Notes under the pieces: model-generated
The model's database searches: none
Seen by the model: the letters and a program-made list of their open reading frames with translations, nothing else
What the model was told of the DNA's origin: nothing
In this document: piece by piece, positions 33,992 through 43,340 of the stretch
Numbering within the stretch: the first letter of the stretch is position 1
Layout of the letters: every line of letters starts with the position of its first letter
Source: Phycisphaerales bacterium
GTDB taxonomy: Bacteria; Planctomycetota; Phycisphaerae; Phycisphaerales; SM1A02
Direction: 5' to 3'
Assembly (NCBI GenBank): GCA_029242715.1
Contig: JAQWTL010000012.1
Span: 124,001 to 188,000 of the forward strand
DNA length: 64,000 nt
Position numbers and translations under genes: made by a program

Positions 33992-35454
33992 TAGCTGCGA
34001 AGACCGCCAAGCATGGCGTCGGTATTATCACGGGCATCACCGAATAGCATTCGCGTGTTGTCCTTGAAGAACAACGGGTTCTGTACACCGGCATAGCCAG
34101 TAGCCATGCTGCGTTTCATCACCACGACCATCGTGCTCTTCCAGACCTGGAGGACCGGCATGCCGGCGATCGGGCTGGTCGGGTTGTCTTCCGCATCGGG
34201 ATTGACGATGTCATTGGCTCCGATGACCAGGACGAGATCTGTTTCCGGAAGGTCGTCATTGACCTCATCCATCTCAAGGACGATGTCATAGGGGACACCG
34301 GCTTCGGCCAGCAGAACGTTCATGTGTCCAGGAAGGCGGCCGGCAACAGGGTGGATGGCAAAGCGTACGGTGACGCCTGCGTCGCGAAGTTTACGGGTGA
34401 CTTCAGCCAGAGCGTGCTGGGCCTGGGCGACCGCCATGCCATATCCGGGAACGATGACCACGCTCCTGGCCGACATCATCTGATCGGCAGTCTCATCGGC
34501 GGAGATCTGGATGACTTCACCCTGATCAACATCGCCTGAGGCAACTACGGTCCCTCCGTCCGTTCCGAATCCTCCCAGGATCACACTGACGAACGAACGA
34601 TTCATGCCACGACACATGATGTAGGAAAGGATGGCGCCGCTGCTGCCTACCAGTGCTCCAGTGATGATCAGAAGATCGTTGCCCAGCATGAAGCCAGCAG
34701 CTGCGGCGGCCCAGCCAGAATAGGAATTGAGCATCGAGACGACCACGGGCATGTCGGCGCCGCCGATGGCAGCCACGAGGTGAGCGCCCATTATGCCGGT
34801 CAGTGCCGCTGCAATAACAAGGAGGACAATGCCTGTTGCAGTTGCTTCGCTGTTCAGGAACCAGACACCAAGCAGGATGGTGACTATCAAGCCGATCAGA
34901 TTCAGCAGATGCCGTGCAGGCAACATCAGGGGCTTGCCGGAAAGTTTTCCGTGCAGCTTGAGGCAAGCAATGATTGACCCGGTGAAGGTAATGGCTCCAA
35001 TGCAGATGCCGATATAGACCTCGATCTCATGCACGGTCAGTTCAGCCGGTGTCATGGCCTGATGAGGATCAAGGAAGCTGGCAAACCCGACAAGGACTGC
35101 AGCAATACCCACAAAGGAGTGCAGCAATGCGACCAACTGAGGCATCTCGGTCATCTTGACCCGGACAGCAAGCCATCCGCCGCCGATCAGTGCTGGCACC
35201 ATGGCGATGGCGAGAATCCCATATCGATTGACTTCTGCGCTGAAGATCGCCACGCCCAGTGCCAGGATCATGCCGATGATCCCGTAGAAGTTGCCGCGTT
35301 CGGCAGTTTCCTGCTTGGAGAGTCCGCCGAGGCTCATGATGAACAGAACAGCAGCAACGAGGTAGGCAATCGTGACAAAGCTGTCACTGGCCACGGGGCC
35401 ATGAGGCACCGCGGTGGTGCTTACTGTTGCCAGGTTGTATGCGTGGTGGATCAC
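33991..35454 (-). CDS. pntB: NAD(P) transhydrogenase beta subunit
   Basis: A 487-residue PntB. The frame opens with a TTG at 35478 inside pntA; the GTG at 35454 with AGGAAG upstream is preferred. The protein has about eight to nine N-terminal membrane helices ([11 protein letters not shown] near residue 20 and many Gly-rich segments), then the NADP(H)-binding domain III with [14 protein letters not shown] near 335, [17 protein letters not shown] near 365 and [10 protein letters not shown] near 418. Transhydrogenase couples proton translocation to reduction of NADP+ by NADH. The start is four bases after the pntA stop. Confidence 0.96.
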   Translation of the reverse strand: MIHHAYNLATVSTTAVPHGPVASDSFVTIAYLVAAVLFIMSLGGLSKQETAERGNFYGIIGMILALGVAIFSAEVNRYGILAIAMVPALIGGGWLAVRVKMTEMPQLVALLHSFVGIAAVLVGFASFLDPHQAMTPAELTVHEIEVYIGICIGAITFTGSIIACLKLHGKLSGKPLMLPARHLLNLIGLIVTILLGVWFLNSEATATGIVLLVIAAALTGIMGAHLVAAIGGADMPVVVSMLNSYSGWAAAAAGFMLGNDLLIITGALVGSSGAILSYIMCRGMNRSFVSVILGGFGTDGGTVVASGDVDQGEVIQISADETADQMMSARSVVIVPGYGMAVAQAQHALAEVTRKLRDAGVTVRFAIHPVAGRLPGHMNVLLAEAGVPYDIVLEMDEVNDDLPETDLVLVIGANDIVNPDAEDNPTSPIAGMPVLQVWKSTMVVVMKRSMATGYAGVQNPLFFKDNTRMLFGDARDNTDAMLGGLRS

Positions 35455-35458
35455 CGGG

Positions 35459-37021
35459 CTACTTCCTGAACATCGCAAGCATGCGGCGAGTTACGGTGAA
35501 TCCGCCGGCAATATTGATAGTGGCAAAGAACACGGCAAAGGCGCCGAAGACGATGGCTGCAGTATTGGCTTCAGTTGAGAGGTGAAGCATCCCGCCGAGA
35601 ATGATGATGCCACTGATGGCATTCGTCACGCTCATCAGAGGCGTATGCAGGGCAGGTGAGACGTTCCAGACGACTTGCCATCCAACGAAGCAGGCAAGCA
35701 CGAATACGGTGAAGTGTTCGACGAAAGAGATCGGTGCCCAGAGTCCAATGACGAGTGCCAGCAGAATGGCTCCAAGGATCCCGCCTGCTTTCCAGGCGCC
35801 TGCTGCAACGGCTTCCTTCTTGGCAATCGAGGCTGCTTCCTCGCTGTCCGGGAGTGGTCGTGAGCCAAAGTCTTCGGCGTAGGCGGGAGTCTCAGGCTTG
35901 GTCTCTTCCCGTTTGGGAGGTGGCCATGTGATCTCGCCATCCTGCATTACCAGAGCGCCGCGTACGACCTCGTTCTCTCGATCGATTGAGAAGTTCTCTC
36001 CGCCACCCATCTCCTCGAGCATCTTCACCAGTGTGCTGGCGTAAAGTCGGCTGGAAAGAATCGACATTCGGCTGACAAGGTCGGTGTATCCGACGATTGA
36101 AACACCGTGATGCACGATTTTCTTGTCGGGTACGGTCAGTGAACAGTTGCCGCCTTTTTCAGCAGCCACATCGATGATCACCGAGCCTTCCTTCATGCTC
36201 TCGACCATGCCCGCGGTGATCAGCTTTGGAGCTTCTCTTCCTGGAATGATGGCCGTGGTGATAATGATGTCCACTTCGATGGCCTGCTGTGCAAACAAGG
36301 CCATCTCGGCTTCAAGGAAGGCATCGCTCATGACCTTCGCATAGCCACCTTCGCCTTCGCCGGATTCCTCGAAGTCCAGCACCAGGAATTCGCCGCCAAG
36401 GCTTTCAACCTGTTCCTTGACGGCAAGTCTCGTGTCAAAGGCCCGGACAATTGCGCCCATGCTTCGAGCAGTGCCAATGGCTGCCAGCCCGGCTACGCCG
36501 CCACCAATGATCAGGATCTTGGCAGGATCGACTCTGCCAGCGGCAGTCATCTGTCCTGCAAAGTAGCGGGGGTAGGCGTGGGCGGCTTCAATGACGGCCC
36601 TGTACCCCGCAACGCCTGCCATGGCGCTGAGTGCATCCATTTTCTGTGCTCGCGTGATCCGCGGTACACAGTCCATGGCCAGCACGGTTGCTTTGCGGGC
36701 TGCCAGGTGCTCAAGGAGTTCATCGTTTTCTGCAGGATGAATGAACGAGAGGACTCTGCCACCTTCACGAAGCTGATCAGCTTCGGCAGGTGTTGGCGGC
36801 TTGACCTTGAGAACCATGTCGGAATCCGACCAGATCGTTTCAGCATCAACAATCGTGGCTCCAACCTCGGTGTACTGGTCATCGGTGAACTCGGCACCTT
36901 TGCCAGCGGTCTTCTCGAGCATCACCTCGAAGCCCAACTCCCGCAGTTTGCGAACTGTGCGCGGCACGGCAGCAACGCGGCGTTCCAGCGGGTCAACTTC
37001 GCGGGGAATGCCGACTTTCAT
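35459..37021 (-). CDS. pntA: NAD(P) transhydrogenase alpha subunit
   Basis: A 520-residue PntA of the E. coli type, with NAD(H)-binding domain I and the first membrane helices in one chain. Seen: start [17 protein letters not shown], the NAD-binding [13 protein letters not shown] near 170, the D-T-R region near 195, [10 protein letters not shown] near 253, and [10 protein letters not shown] near 288. A Glu/Lys-rich linker (~375-405) leads to four hydrophobic helices at the C-terminus. The product supplies NADPH at the cost of the proton gradient. It is first in the pntA-pntB-kinase operon; the promoter should lie in 37022-37175. Confidence 0.96.
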   Translation of the reverse strand: MKVGIPREVDPLERRVAAVPRTVRKLRELGFEVMLEKTAGKGAEFTDDQYTEVGATIVDAETIWSDSDMVLKVKPPTPAEADQLREGGRVLSFIHPAENDELLEHLAARKATVLAMDCVPRITRAQKMDALSAMAGVAGYRAVIEAAHAYPRYFAGQMTAAGRVDPAKILIIGGGVAGLAAIGTARSMGAIVRAFDTRLAVKEQVESLGGEFLVLDFEESGEGEGGYAKVMSDAFLEAEMALFAQQAIEVDIIITTAIIPGREAPKLITAGMVESMKEGSVIIDVAAEKGGNCSLTVPDKKIVHHGVSIVGYTDLVSRMSILSSRLYASTLVKMLEEMGGGENFSIDRENEVVRGALVMQDGEITWPPPKREETKPETPAYAEDFGSRPLPDSEEAASIAKKEAVAAGAWKAGGILGAILLALVIGLWAPISFVEHFTVFVLACFVGWQVVWNVSPALHTPLMSVTNAISGIIILGGMLHLSTEANTAAIVFGAFAVFFATINIAGGFTVTRRMLAMFRK

Positions 37022-37175
37022 CGCTGGTTCGAGTCCTGACTAGTTGCAGTTTGAATGACGGGGTGGATTGTGGGGTGTAAATTAACCCCGGTGTTGGGGT
37101 CGGATTGTAGTGAATGAGACCGTTTTGCGGGACCAGTAGCATTTGAGGCTTGTGTCGTCGGCCAGAAAGGCCAGA

Positions 37176-38930
37176 ATGCAATCAGTAAAGGTGCTTTTCA
37201 TGCTCAAGAACGGTCTTTTTCAGCTGATGTTGATTGGTGTCGTGATCAGTTCAGCCCAGGCGGACATCATCAATGTCCCGGGTGATCAGCCCACCATCCA
37301 GGGAGCAATCAATATTGCTGCTGCAGGAGACATCATTCTGGTTGCTCCTGGGAACTACCCCGAGCAGATCGACTTCATCGGGAAGGCTGTTCATATCCAG
37401 TCAGCCTCCGGTTCAGACCACACGACCATCCAGGCAGTTGCCCCGGGTTCCATCGTTACGGCAGCCAACGGGGAGACCCCCGCAAGTCAGTTGGAGGGAT
37501 TCACGCTTGAGGGCGGTGATGGCCTGAAAGGTGGGGGGATTCATATCAATGGGGGTTCGCCGACGATCAGAAACTGTGTGATACGAGATTGCCTGGCGAC
37601 CTTAGGTGGCGGGGCATACGTGGAATCAGGAGATCCATCGTTTCACTGGTGTCGGTTCGAGGGCAACATCGCTTCCAGCGGAGCAGGCCTGTATGTGAAT
37701 GGCAATGCCTCCATTGACGATTGTGACTTCGACAGTAACTTTGCTTCAGCTACTGGCGGGGCGATTCAAGTCGACTTCGGTTTCATTGACGGCAACAAGA
37801 TTCGTATTGAAAACAATGAAGCCGGAAACAATATCCAGGACCAGGGGAGTGGGGCTGCAATCTATGGATTGGAATCCACTATGGAACTGGATGACATTAC
37901 GTGCAAGGACAACTTGGCCTGGACAGCCGGGGGCATCTGGTCTTATCGATGTGTGATCGATGTATCCAACAGCCTCTTCGAGAGGAATATGGCGGAAAAA
38001 AATGGTGGCAGTGCCATGGCCTACTACGGTTCTCATCAGTATGAGAATTGCACAATCCTTGACGGGCAGGCTGAGAATGGTGCTGGCCTCATGCATCAGT
38101 ACTCGCTGGTCACGATGCGAGATTGCGAGTTCAAGACAAATACTGCCTTTGTAAATGGTGGTGGGTTCTACGGGATTGACTTGGGCCAGCAGTCCAGATT
38201 GGATTCATCGAGCCTGTCAGGAAATTCCGCCGAGTCCGGGGCGGGCATGATGGTGACCGGAAGCTCAGAATTTAAAATGAATTTCAATGTCTTCACCAGC
38301 AATATCGCGTCCATTGATGGTGGCGGTCTTCATGCGGAGTGGTCTTCATTCAACTCCAATCAATGCGGCTTTCTGGGCAATACATCAGGCCGCCATGGAG
38401 CGGCCATGTCACTTGTGGATTGCGACGGGCAATTCAGGGGTTGGCAAGCAGGCCAGAATGTTGCCGATGTCGATGGTGGGGTGGTCCATGCAATTCGTGG
38501 GTCTCAGTACTTCTTCGGTTCTGACTTTCAATCCAACACGGCGAAAAAGGGGGCCGGCGTGGCTTGCCGGGCGTGTGACGTTCTGGTCTCAGGCTCATCC
38601 ATTCGAGTCAATGACGCCTCGTTAAGTGGCGGCGGATTCCACATCGAGGTTCCGGGCGAGCTGATGCTTGGTGGCAGCCTTGTCTGTGGAAATCAACCTG
38701 ATCAGATCGTGGGGCCATTCCAGGAATTCGGACCAAACACAATTGCTCCTGAATGCAGTGATTGTGATGGTGATGTGGATGCAGATTCCTTCATAGGGAT
38801 AGATGACCTTCTGGCAGTCATCAATGCCTGGGGGGCCTGTGTTGGATGTGCTGAGGATGTCGATGGCGATGGCGTCGTAGACATCTCTGATCTCTTGACC
38901 GTCCTGAAAAACTGGGGCTGGTGCGACTAG
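37176..38930 (+). CDS. Secreted right-handed parallel beta-helix protein with C-terminal EF-hand pair
   Basis: A 584-residue exported protein. ATG 37176 is preceded by GAAAGG; ATG 37200, preceded by AAAGGTG, is an alternative. A signal peptide ends near I-S-S-A-Q-A. The mature start I-I-N-V-P-G-D-Q-P-T-I-Q-G-A-I-N is the usual beginning of bacterial beta-helix domains (Pfam Beta_helix/DUF1565 style). About 15 rungs of G-G-G-x-x ... N-C/x-x-F-x-x-N-x-A pattern follow. The end has D-C-D-G-D-V-D-A-D-S-F and D-V-D-G-D-G-V-V-D-I-S-D-L-L calcium loops, then W-G-W-C-D. Such helices bind or process surface polysaccharide; no catalytic residues were identified. First of four consecutive exported-protein genes. 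Confidence 0.85.
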   Translation: MQSVKVLFMLKNGLFQLMLIGVVISSAQADIINVPGDQPTIQGAINIAAAGDIILVAPGNYPEQIDFIGKAVHIQSASGSDHTTIQAVAPGSIVTAANGETPASQLEGFTLEGGDGLKGGGIHINGGSPTIRNCVIRDCLATLGGGAYVESGDPSFHWCRFEGNIASSGAGLYVNGNASIDDCDFDSNFASATGGAIQVDFGFIDGNKIRIENNEAGNNIQDQGSGAAIYGLESTMELDDITCKDNLAWTAGGIWSYRCVIDVSNSLFERNMAEKNGGSAMAYYGSHQYENCTILDGQAENGAGLMHQYSLVTMRDCEFKTNTAFVNGGGFYGIDLGQQSRLDSSSLSGNSAESGAGMMVTGSSEFKMNFNVFTSNIASIDGGGLHAEWSSFNSNQCGFLGNTSGRHGAAMSLVDCDGQFRGWQAGQNVADVDGGVVHAIRGSQYFFGSDFQSNTAKKGAGVACRACDVLVSGSSIRVNDASLSGGGFHIEVPGELMLGGSLVCGNQPDQIVGPFQEFGPNTIAPECSDCDGDVDADSFIGIDDLLAVINAWGACVGCAEDVDGDGVVDISDLLTVLKNWGWCD

Positions 38931-38995
38931 TCAAGGGCCGGGCTCTGTCCGGTGGGGCCAACCACGGTGGACTAATCTGGTCGTACAGTACATCC

Positions 38996-40093
38996 ATGAT
39001 CACGCTTGTTCTGATGACGACAACAACTTGGTGTGCTGGCGGAGTAGAGGCCATTGCTGTGGCCGATCCGGCGTTCGATGCGGCGTTGACGACATGGGTC
39101 CTTGAAGGCGAATTGCCATTGGAGGATGCCTGTCTGGAAACTCCTGACGGCACGCCTGATACCAGTACTGGCCAATGTCTTGCACTGAGAGGCGAACAGG
39201 CGATTCGCACGTGCGGTCCCATTGTGGGCAGTCTTCCCCCAGGGAGATCCTTGGATATCAACCTGTCATTGCGGGAACATCAAGCAGCCGAAGCATTGCT
39301 TCAACTTCAACTGGTCGATGAAGAAGGGAAGGTGCTGGCAATCGCCGTCCTGGAGCCGGGGCCGGAGTGGGAGCGGCAGCGTGTCTCGATTGATGGCAAT
39401 GATAAAACGGTAGACGCGTCCTGGCTGAGGCTTGGGCGGACGGGGGAAACGGGCCAGATCCTTGTTGACAATATTGCAATGGAACGTCTTGGTGGACCAG
39501 AAGAGGGCTTCGTGTCGTTGTTCAATGGCAAGACGCTTGATGGTTGGGTTCGCGATACGGAGGGGTATGAAGTGATTGATGGGGCGATCCGTTGCAAGCC
39601 CGCATCAGGTGGCGATCTTCGAACTACAGGGCAATACGAAGACTTCGTGTTTCGATTTGAGTTTCAAATGGTTCCCGGTGCCAACAATGGCATTGCTGTC
39701 CGGGCACCAATCGAGGGGAATGCTGCGTATCTCGGAATGGAGATCCAGGTGATTGACAGTACGGCGCCGGGGTATGCGAATCTCAAGCCGTGGCAGTTTC
39801 ATGGATCTGCTTATGGATTAGCGGCGGCTGAGCGTGGCTGGTTGCTGCCTCCATCTGAATGGAACCGTGAAGAGATTCGTCTTGAAGGAGATCATCTGAC
39901 CGTGACATTGAATGGGCATGTGATTCTCGATGAACACATCAATCCAATCCTGGAAGCTGGGCCGCCTTCTGGAAGTGAGCATGAGGGTGCCCGTCGCACT
40001 TCGGGCCATATCGGGTTCTGTGGCCATGGCAGTGATGTCGCTTACCGCAATATCCGGATCCGACCTTTGGGTAAGCAGGACTTGGATCCCTGA
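38996..40093 (+). CDS. DUF1080 (3-keto-disaccharide hydrolase fold) exported protein
   Basis: A 365-residue protein. ATG 38996 gives a signal peptide (M-I-T-L-V-L-M-T-T-T-T) and avoids overlap with the previous gene; the frame is open from 38921. Residues ~25-165 form a beta-sandwich-like region (jelly-roll type, with E-W-E-R-Q-R-V-S-I-D). The DUF1080 domain begins G-F-V-S-L-F-N-G-K-T-L-D-G-W near 180 and includes F-R-F-E-F-Q-M, N-N-G-I-A-V-R-A-P and the E-I-Q-V-I-D-S core, ending H-I-G-F-C-G-H-G. Planctomycetes have many DUF1080 proteins; characterised members act on glycosides by a 3-keto route. No EF-hand tail is present. The N-terminal jelly-roll may bind carbohydrate. Confidence 0.88.
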   Translation: MITLVLMTTTTWCAGGVEAIAVADPAFDAALTTWVLEGELPLEDACLETPDGTPDTSTGQCLALRGEQAIRTCGPIVGSLPPGRSLDINLSLREHQAAEALLQLQLVDEEGKVLAIAVLEPGPEWERQRVSIDGNDKTVDASWLRLGRTGETGQILVDNIAMERLGGPEEGFVSLFNGKTLDGWVRDTEGYEVIDGAIRCKPASGGDLRTTGQYEDFVFRFEFQMVPGANNGIAVRAPIEGNAAYLGMEIQVIDSTAPGYANLKPWQFHGSAYGLAAAERGWLLPPSEWNREEIRLEGDHLTVTLNGHVILDEHINPILEAGPPSGSEHEGARRTSGHIGFCGHGSDVAYRNIRIRPLGKQDLDP

Positions 40094-40222
40094 GCGGCCC
40101 TGGGCTCTCAAGAGGTTGTTTAAGCCGCTTGCAGGGAGTTGGTCGATCCAGGCACTTTTTTCCGCTTGACAGGGATACAAGCTGCAAGCAGCATGAAAGA
40201 CAGAGATCTGGAGGCTTTGGTC

Positions 40223-40849
40223 ATGTTTACTCGCGGTGCGTTGCTGACATTGTTCTTCTGCGGCTTGTGTGCCGTGAACGCTGCTGCTGGTCTTGAGGCC
40301 TATGTCTCCTGGAAAAACATCCAATGGGATCCTGACACGGAGCAAGGCAGCATCGAGGTTCACTGGCAAAGTGAAGTGACGCTGGCAGGCTTCCAGTTCA
40401 ACATGACCGAAGGCAGCACACTGAATGCAGTTGAGCCGCTGGAGTGTGATGAGGGGTGGTCTCTCTACGCGAACAATGATCTGGTGCTCGCATTTTCCCT
40501 TCAGGCCAATGCCTACATCGATCCTTCTGATTTGGAAGTCGGACTGGTGACCGTTCTGTTTGAGGCACCTTATGGAACGCCGCTGCGATTTGTTGATCCT
40601 ATTTTCGCGTCACCGGATGCTCACGAAATCGACATCAATGCCAATGATGTTCGCTACGTGGGCATGCCTGAATGTCCAGGCGATGTCTATCCGCCGAATG
40701 CAGGTGATGAATACGTTGATGTGAATGATGTTCTCAGCATCATTGGTGACTGGGGAGTTGTTGGGAGCCAATACGATGTCAATGGCGATTTGATCGTTGA
40801 TGTCCTGGACCTGCTTGAAGCGTTGAACTTCTGGGGCCCCTGTGGCTGA
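40223..40849 (+). CDS. Exported cohesin-like protein with C-terminal EF-hand (dockerin-like) motif
   Basis: A 208-residue protein. ATG 40223 has GGAGG eight bases upstream and gives a clear signal peptide (L-L-T-L-F-F-C-G-L). Residues ~22-140 are beta-rich, with L-A-G-F-Q-F-N-M near residue 58, L-V-L-A-F-S-L near 85 and G-L-V-T-V-L-F-E-A near 105. The spacing of these resembles a cohesin or related carbohydrate-binding jelly-roll. The C-terminus has Y-V-D-V-N-D-V-L-S-I-I-G-D-W-G and D-V-N-G-D-L-I-V-D-V-L-D-L-L loops, ending F-W-G-P-C-G. The cohesin comparison is by pattern and unproven. The next gene lies 37 bases downstream, so they may be co-transcribed. Confidence 0.7.
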   Translation: MFTRGALLTLFFCGLCAVNAAAGLEAYVSWKNIQWDPDTEQGSIEVHWQSEVTLAGFQFNMTEGSTLNAVEPLECDEGWSLYANNDLVLAFSLQANAYIDPSDLEVGLVTVLFEAPYGTPLRFVDPIFASPDAHEIDINANDVRYVGMPECPGDVYPPNAGDEYVDVNDVLSIIGDWGVVGSQYDVNGDLIVDVLDLLEALNFWGPCG

Positions 40850-40886
40850 GAGACCGCGCGTGGGCTGTTGAGCGAGAGAGGCTGAT

Positions 40887-42257
40887 ATGCAAGCCCTGTT
40901 TGCGAGCATGTTTCTTGCGGTATCAGGATCCGTCGGATTTGCCGAGTCCTGTGTTGTCGATATCCCCCTCAGTGACCAGGCGACCAACGAAGCCATGATC
41001 GGGACGTCTGTGGCTATGGATGGTGAGTGGGCTGTTGTCGGCGCACCGCTTGATACTGGGCCATCATGGGCCAGTGGTGTTCTGTATGTCTATCAGTCGA
41101 TCGATGAACAATGGGTCCTGGACGCCCGTCTTGAAGCAGAGGACGGCGATATTGGAGACATGCTCGGTGTAAGTGTGGACATTCTCGATGACACGATCAT
41201 TGCAGGGGCCTGGTTTGACAATGACGATGGCAGTAACTCCGGAGCGGCATACGTTTTTCAGCGTGGGCAATCAGGGTGGAATCAGATCCAGAAACTCGTG
41301 ATGCCTGATGCGGCTCCTGAAGATGCCTTTGGGCGAACCGTGGCCATTGGTGAAGATTTCTGTGCAGTGGGGGCGCCGTTGGATGACAACCAGGGGTCCT
41401 CGTCAGGATCAGTTGTCGTCTTTGACAGGGATGACTCGGGGCCCTGGACGTTTGCTGAAAAGCTGCTTCATCCCAGCGGCGCTGCTGGAGATGAGCTTGG
41501 GTTGTCACTGGTCGTTGATGGGAATCGGATTCTGGCAGGAGCTCCGTGGTCCAATGAGGGGCGTGGTGAGATTCATCTCTGGGAGCGTCCAGGAAGTTCG
41601 TGGATGCACACGTGGTTCATGACAAATGAAACGATTGGATCGCCCGATGATTACTTCGGGTTCAGTCTTGCACTTGAAGGCACTCGAATGGTTGCCGGTT
41701 GCTACAGGGATGATTCCTATGGCATCGATGCCGGCAGCGTCTGGGTGATGGAGCAGGTATTTGATGGCTGGGCTTATCAAAAGCATCCTCCACCCATGCC
41801 GGAAGCAGGTTCCCAGTTCGGCGTCTCGGTATCACTTTCAGGAGACCGATTGCTTGTGGGGGCACGCTATGCAGTGGTTGATGGCGAGAATGCAGGTCGT
41901 GCCTACCTGTTAGGCAGCGAGAATTTTGATTGGTCCCTGCTGGAACCGCTCGATGGTGAAGGGCTGCAGGCCGAAGCCGAATTCGGTTGGGCATTGGCTC
42001 TTGATGAAGAGCGTGCCATCATCGGGGCCCCATATCAGCCCCTGATCGGATATCTGCAAGCCTGGGATGGCCTCCTTGATGGTTGTGATTGCTCAGGTGA
42101 TGTTGATGGCGATGGGCTTGTTGGCGTCAATGACATGCTCGCAGTGCTTGAAGCCTGGGGAGATTGTCCTGCTCCCTGTGATGCAGATGTAGATGGGGAT
42201 GGAAGCGTCGGAGTTGATGATGTGCTGTTCATCATTTCCGCCTGGGATCTCTGTTAA
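40887..42257 (+). CDS. Secreted FG-GAP repeat protein with C-terminal EF-hand pair
   Basis: A 456-residue exported protein, paralogous to the gene at 29925. Signal peptide residues 1-20 (M-Q-A-L-F-A-S-M-F-L-A-V-S-G). Seven or so repeats follow with D-x-F-G-x-S/T-V-A-I/L and a G-A-P element: G-A-P-L-D near residue 52, D-A-F-G-R-T-V near 146, D-Y-F-G-F-S-L near 254, S-Q-F-G-V-S-V near 312, and A-E-F-G-W-A-L near 363. The C-terminus carries D-V-D-G-D-G-L-V-G-V-N-D-M-L and D-V-D-G-D-G-S-V-G-V-D-D-V-L calcium loops and ends S-A-W-D-L-C. It is the last of the four exported-protein genes. Confidence 0.85.
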   Translation: MQALFASMFLAVSGSVGFAESCVVDIPLSDQATNEAMIGTSVAMDGEWAVVGAPLDTGPSWASGVLYVYQSIDEQWVLDARLEAEDGDIGDMLGVSVDILDDTIIAGAWFDNDDGSNSGAAYVFQRGQSGWNQIQKLVMPDAAPEDAFGRTVAIGEDFCAVGAPLDDNQGSSSGSVVVFDRDDSGPWTFAEKLLHPSGAAGDELGLSLVVDGNRILAGAPWSNEGRGEIHLWERPGSSWMHTWFMTNETIGSPDDYFGFSLALEGTRMVAGCYRDDSYGIDAGSVWVMEQVFDGWAYQKHPPPMPEAGSQFGVSVSLSGDRLLVGARYAVVDGENAGRAYLLGSENFDWSLLEPLDGEGLQAEAEFGWALALDEERAIIGAPYQPLIGYLQAWDGLLDGCDCSGDVDGDGLVGVNDMLAVLEAWGDCPAPCDADVDGDGSVGVDDVLFIISAWDLC

Positions 42258-42513
42258 GTACAAAATTGACAAGGGTTTGCTGCAAGAGAGTCTTGCCATG
42301 GGCTGCCTGGCGCTCTTTCAGTTTTCAGTCATGGGCCATTCAGGCGGTCCATGGCAAATTCAACGAGTTCACATGCGTGACTGGTTGTAGATAAAGGATT
42401 TGCATGAAGCGGTCGTCAGCTCATGCACGTTCTATCCACGTTGCCATCGGGCCAATGTCCTGTTGCTATAACAATCAGGTCCGATATTCATGGACTGCGT
42501 GGGGAGGCAACGG

Positions 42514-43140
42514 GTGACAAATGGCGTCATGATCGATGTGAAGCCCTTGGTCCAAGATGGACCTGGCGGCATCTCAGAAAAGAAGATCTACACCACCGGA
42601 GAAGTGGCGACACTGACTGGACTGTCTCAGCAAACAGTCATTCGTTGCTTTGATTCAGGTCGGATCGGAGGCTTTCGTGTTCCTGGGTCAACTTCACGCA
42701 GGATTCCTCGTGAAGAGCTTCGGCAGTTCATGAAAACACATCAGATTCCCGCCAATAACGAAGAGATGCCTTCTTACAGAGTTCTCTTGATTGACGATGA
42801 TCGTGAAACCATTGAGGTTGTGACACAGGCATTGGAGGCGATGGAACGCGTCGGCCTGGAAGTAGCCTCGACTGCTTGGGAAGCAGGCATCATGACTGTT
42901 TCCTCTAGTCCTGACATTGTGATAGTTAGCGGCAGGCTGTGCGACCTAGACATGGAACAGGTCTGCCGGAGCCTGCAGGGACGCGTCGAGTCGCAGTCTG
43001 TGCGAATCATCGCATTGGCCCGACGTTTCCGGCGAGAAGAAATGGACGTTCTTCGGGAACTGGGTGTGGAATCATTTTTCAGGCCTCCATTGAAGGCCAG
43101 TCAGATTCTCGACCTTATCCCAGACAGACTGACTTGTTGA
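42514..43140 (+). CDS. HTH (excisionase/MerR-like) regulator fused to a degenerate response-regulator receiver
   Basis: A 208-residue regulator. GGGGAGG at 42501-42507 lies six bases before GTG 42514, the preferred start; an ATG at 42490 would add eight residues. Residues ~26-75 are a helix-turn-helix of the excisionase type (I-Y-T-T-G-E-V-A-T-L-T-G-L-S-Q-Q-T-V-I-R). The C-terminal domain (~87-205) has a receiver fold beginning Y-R-V-L-L-I-D-D-D-R, but the phosphoacceptor Asp is replaced by Ser (I-V-I-V-S-G-R-L), the conserved Thr by Ala (I-I-A-L-A-R), and the conserved Lys is displaced (F-F-R-P-P). Phosphorylation is therefore unlikely. Position next to the exported-protein genes suggests it may control them. 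Confidence 0.85.
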   Translation: MTNGVMIDVKPLVQDGPGGISEKKIYTTGEVATLTGLSQQTVIRCFDSGRIGGFRVPGSTSRRIPREELRQFMKTHQIPANNEEMPSYRVLLIDDDRETIEVVTQALEAMERVGLEVASTAWEAGIMTVSSSPDIVIVSGRLCDLDMEQVCRSLQGRVESQSVRIIALARRFRREEMDVLRELGVESFFRPPLKASQILDLIPDRLTC

Positions 43141-43165
43141 CATGACCGATGCTCAGGAAGCAGAG

Positions 43166-43200
43166 ACGGCCCCGGTGGTTATACCGGGGCCGTTCTCTTT
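43166..43200 (+). terminator. Intrinsic terminator after the HTH regulator
   Basis: ACGGCCCCGGT and ACCGGGGCCGT form a perfect 11-bp stem with loop GGTTAT, followed by TCTCTTT. It lies 26 bases after the regulator stop and may also end the convergent sod transcript. Confidence 0.88.
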
Positions 43201-43340
43201 GTGGATCAATCCTCGGTGCAACCAAGGTTGGGCGGGCGGCCCTCATGTCGCCCTGCCACTCTGATTGCGATGGCCGGAGAGCATATCTCACAGGAAACCA
43301 TCAAATTCAAGGCAGTTTCCGGTAGAGCATTCTTCAGTGA

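Noticed and set aside
37020-37045. Sequence GGTTCGAGTCC resembling a tRNA T-loop
   Set aside because: No matching T stem, acceptor stem or anticodon arm is present, and it lies at the pntA start.
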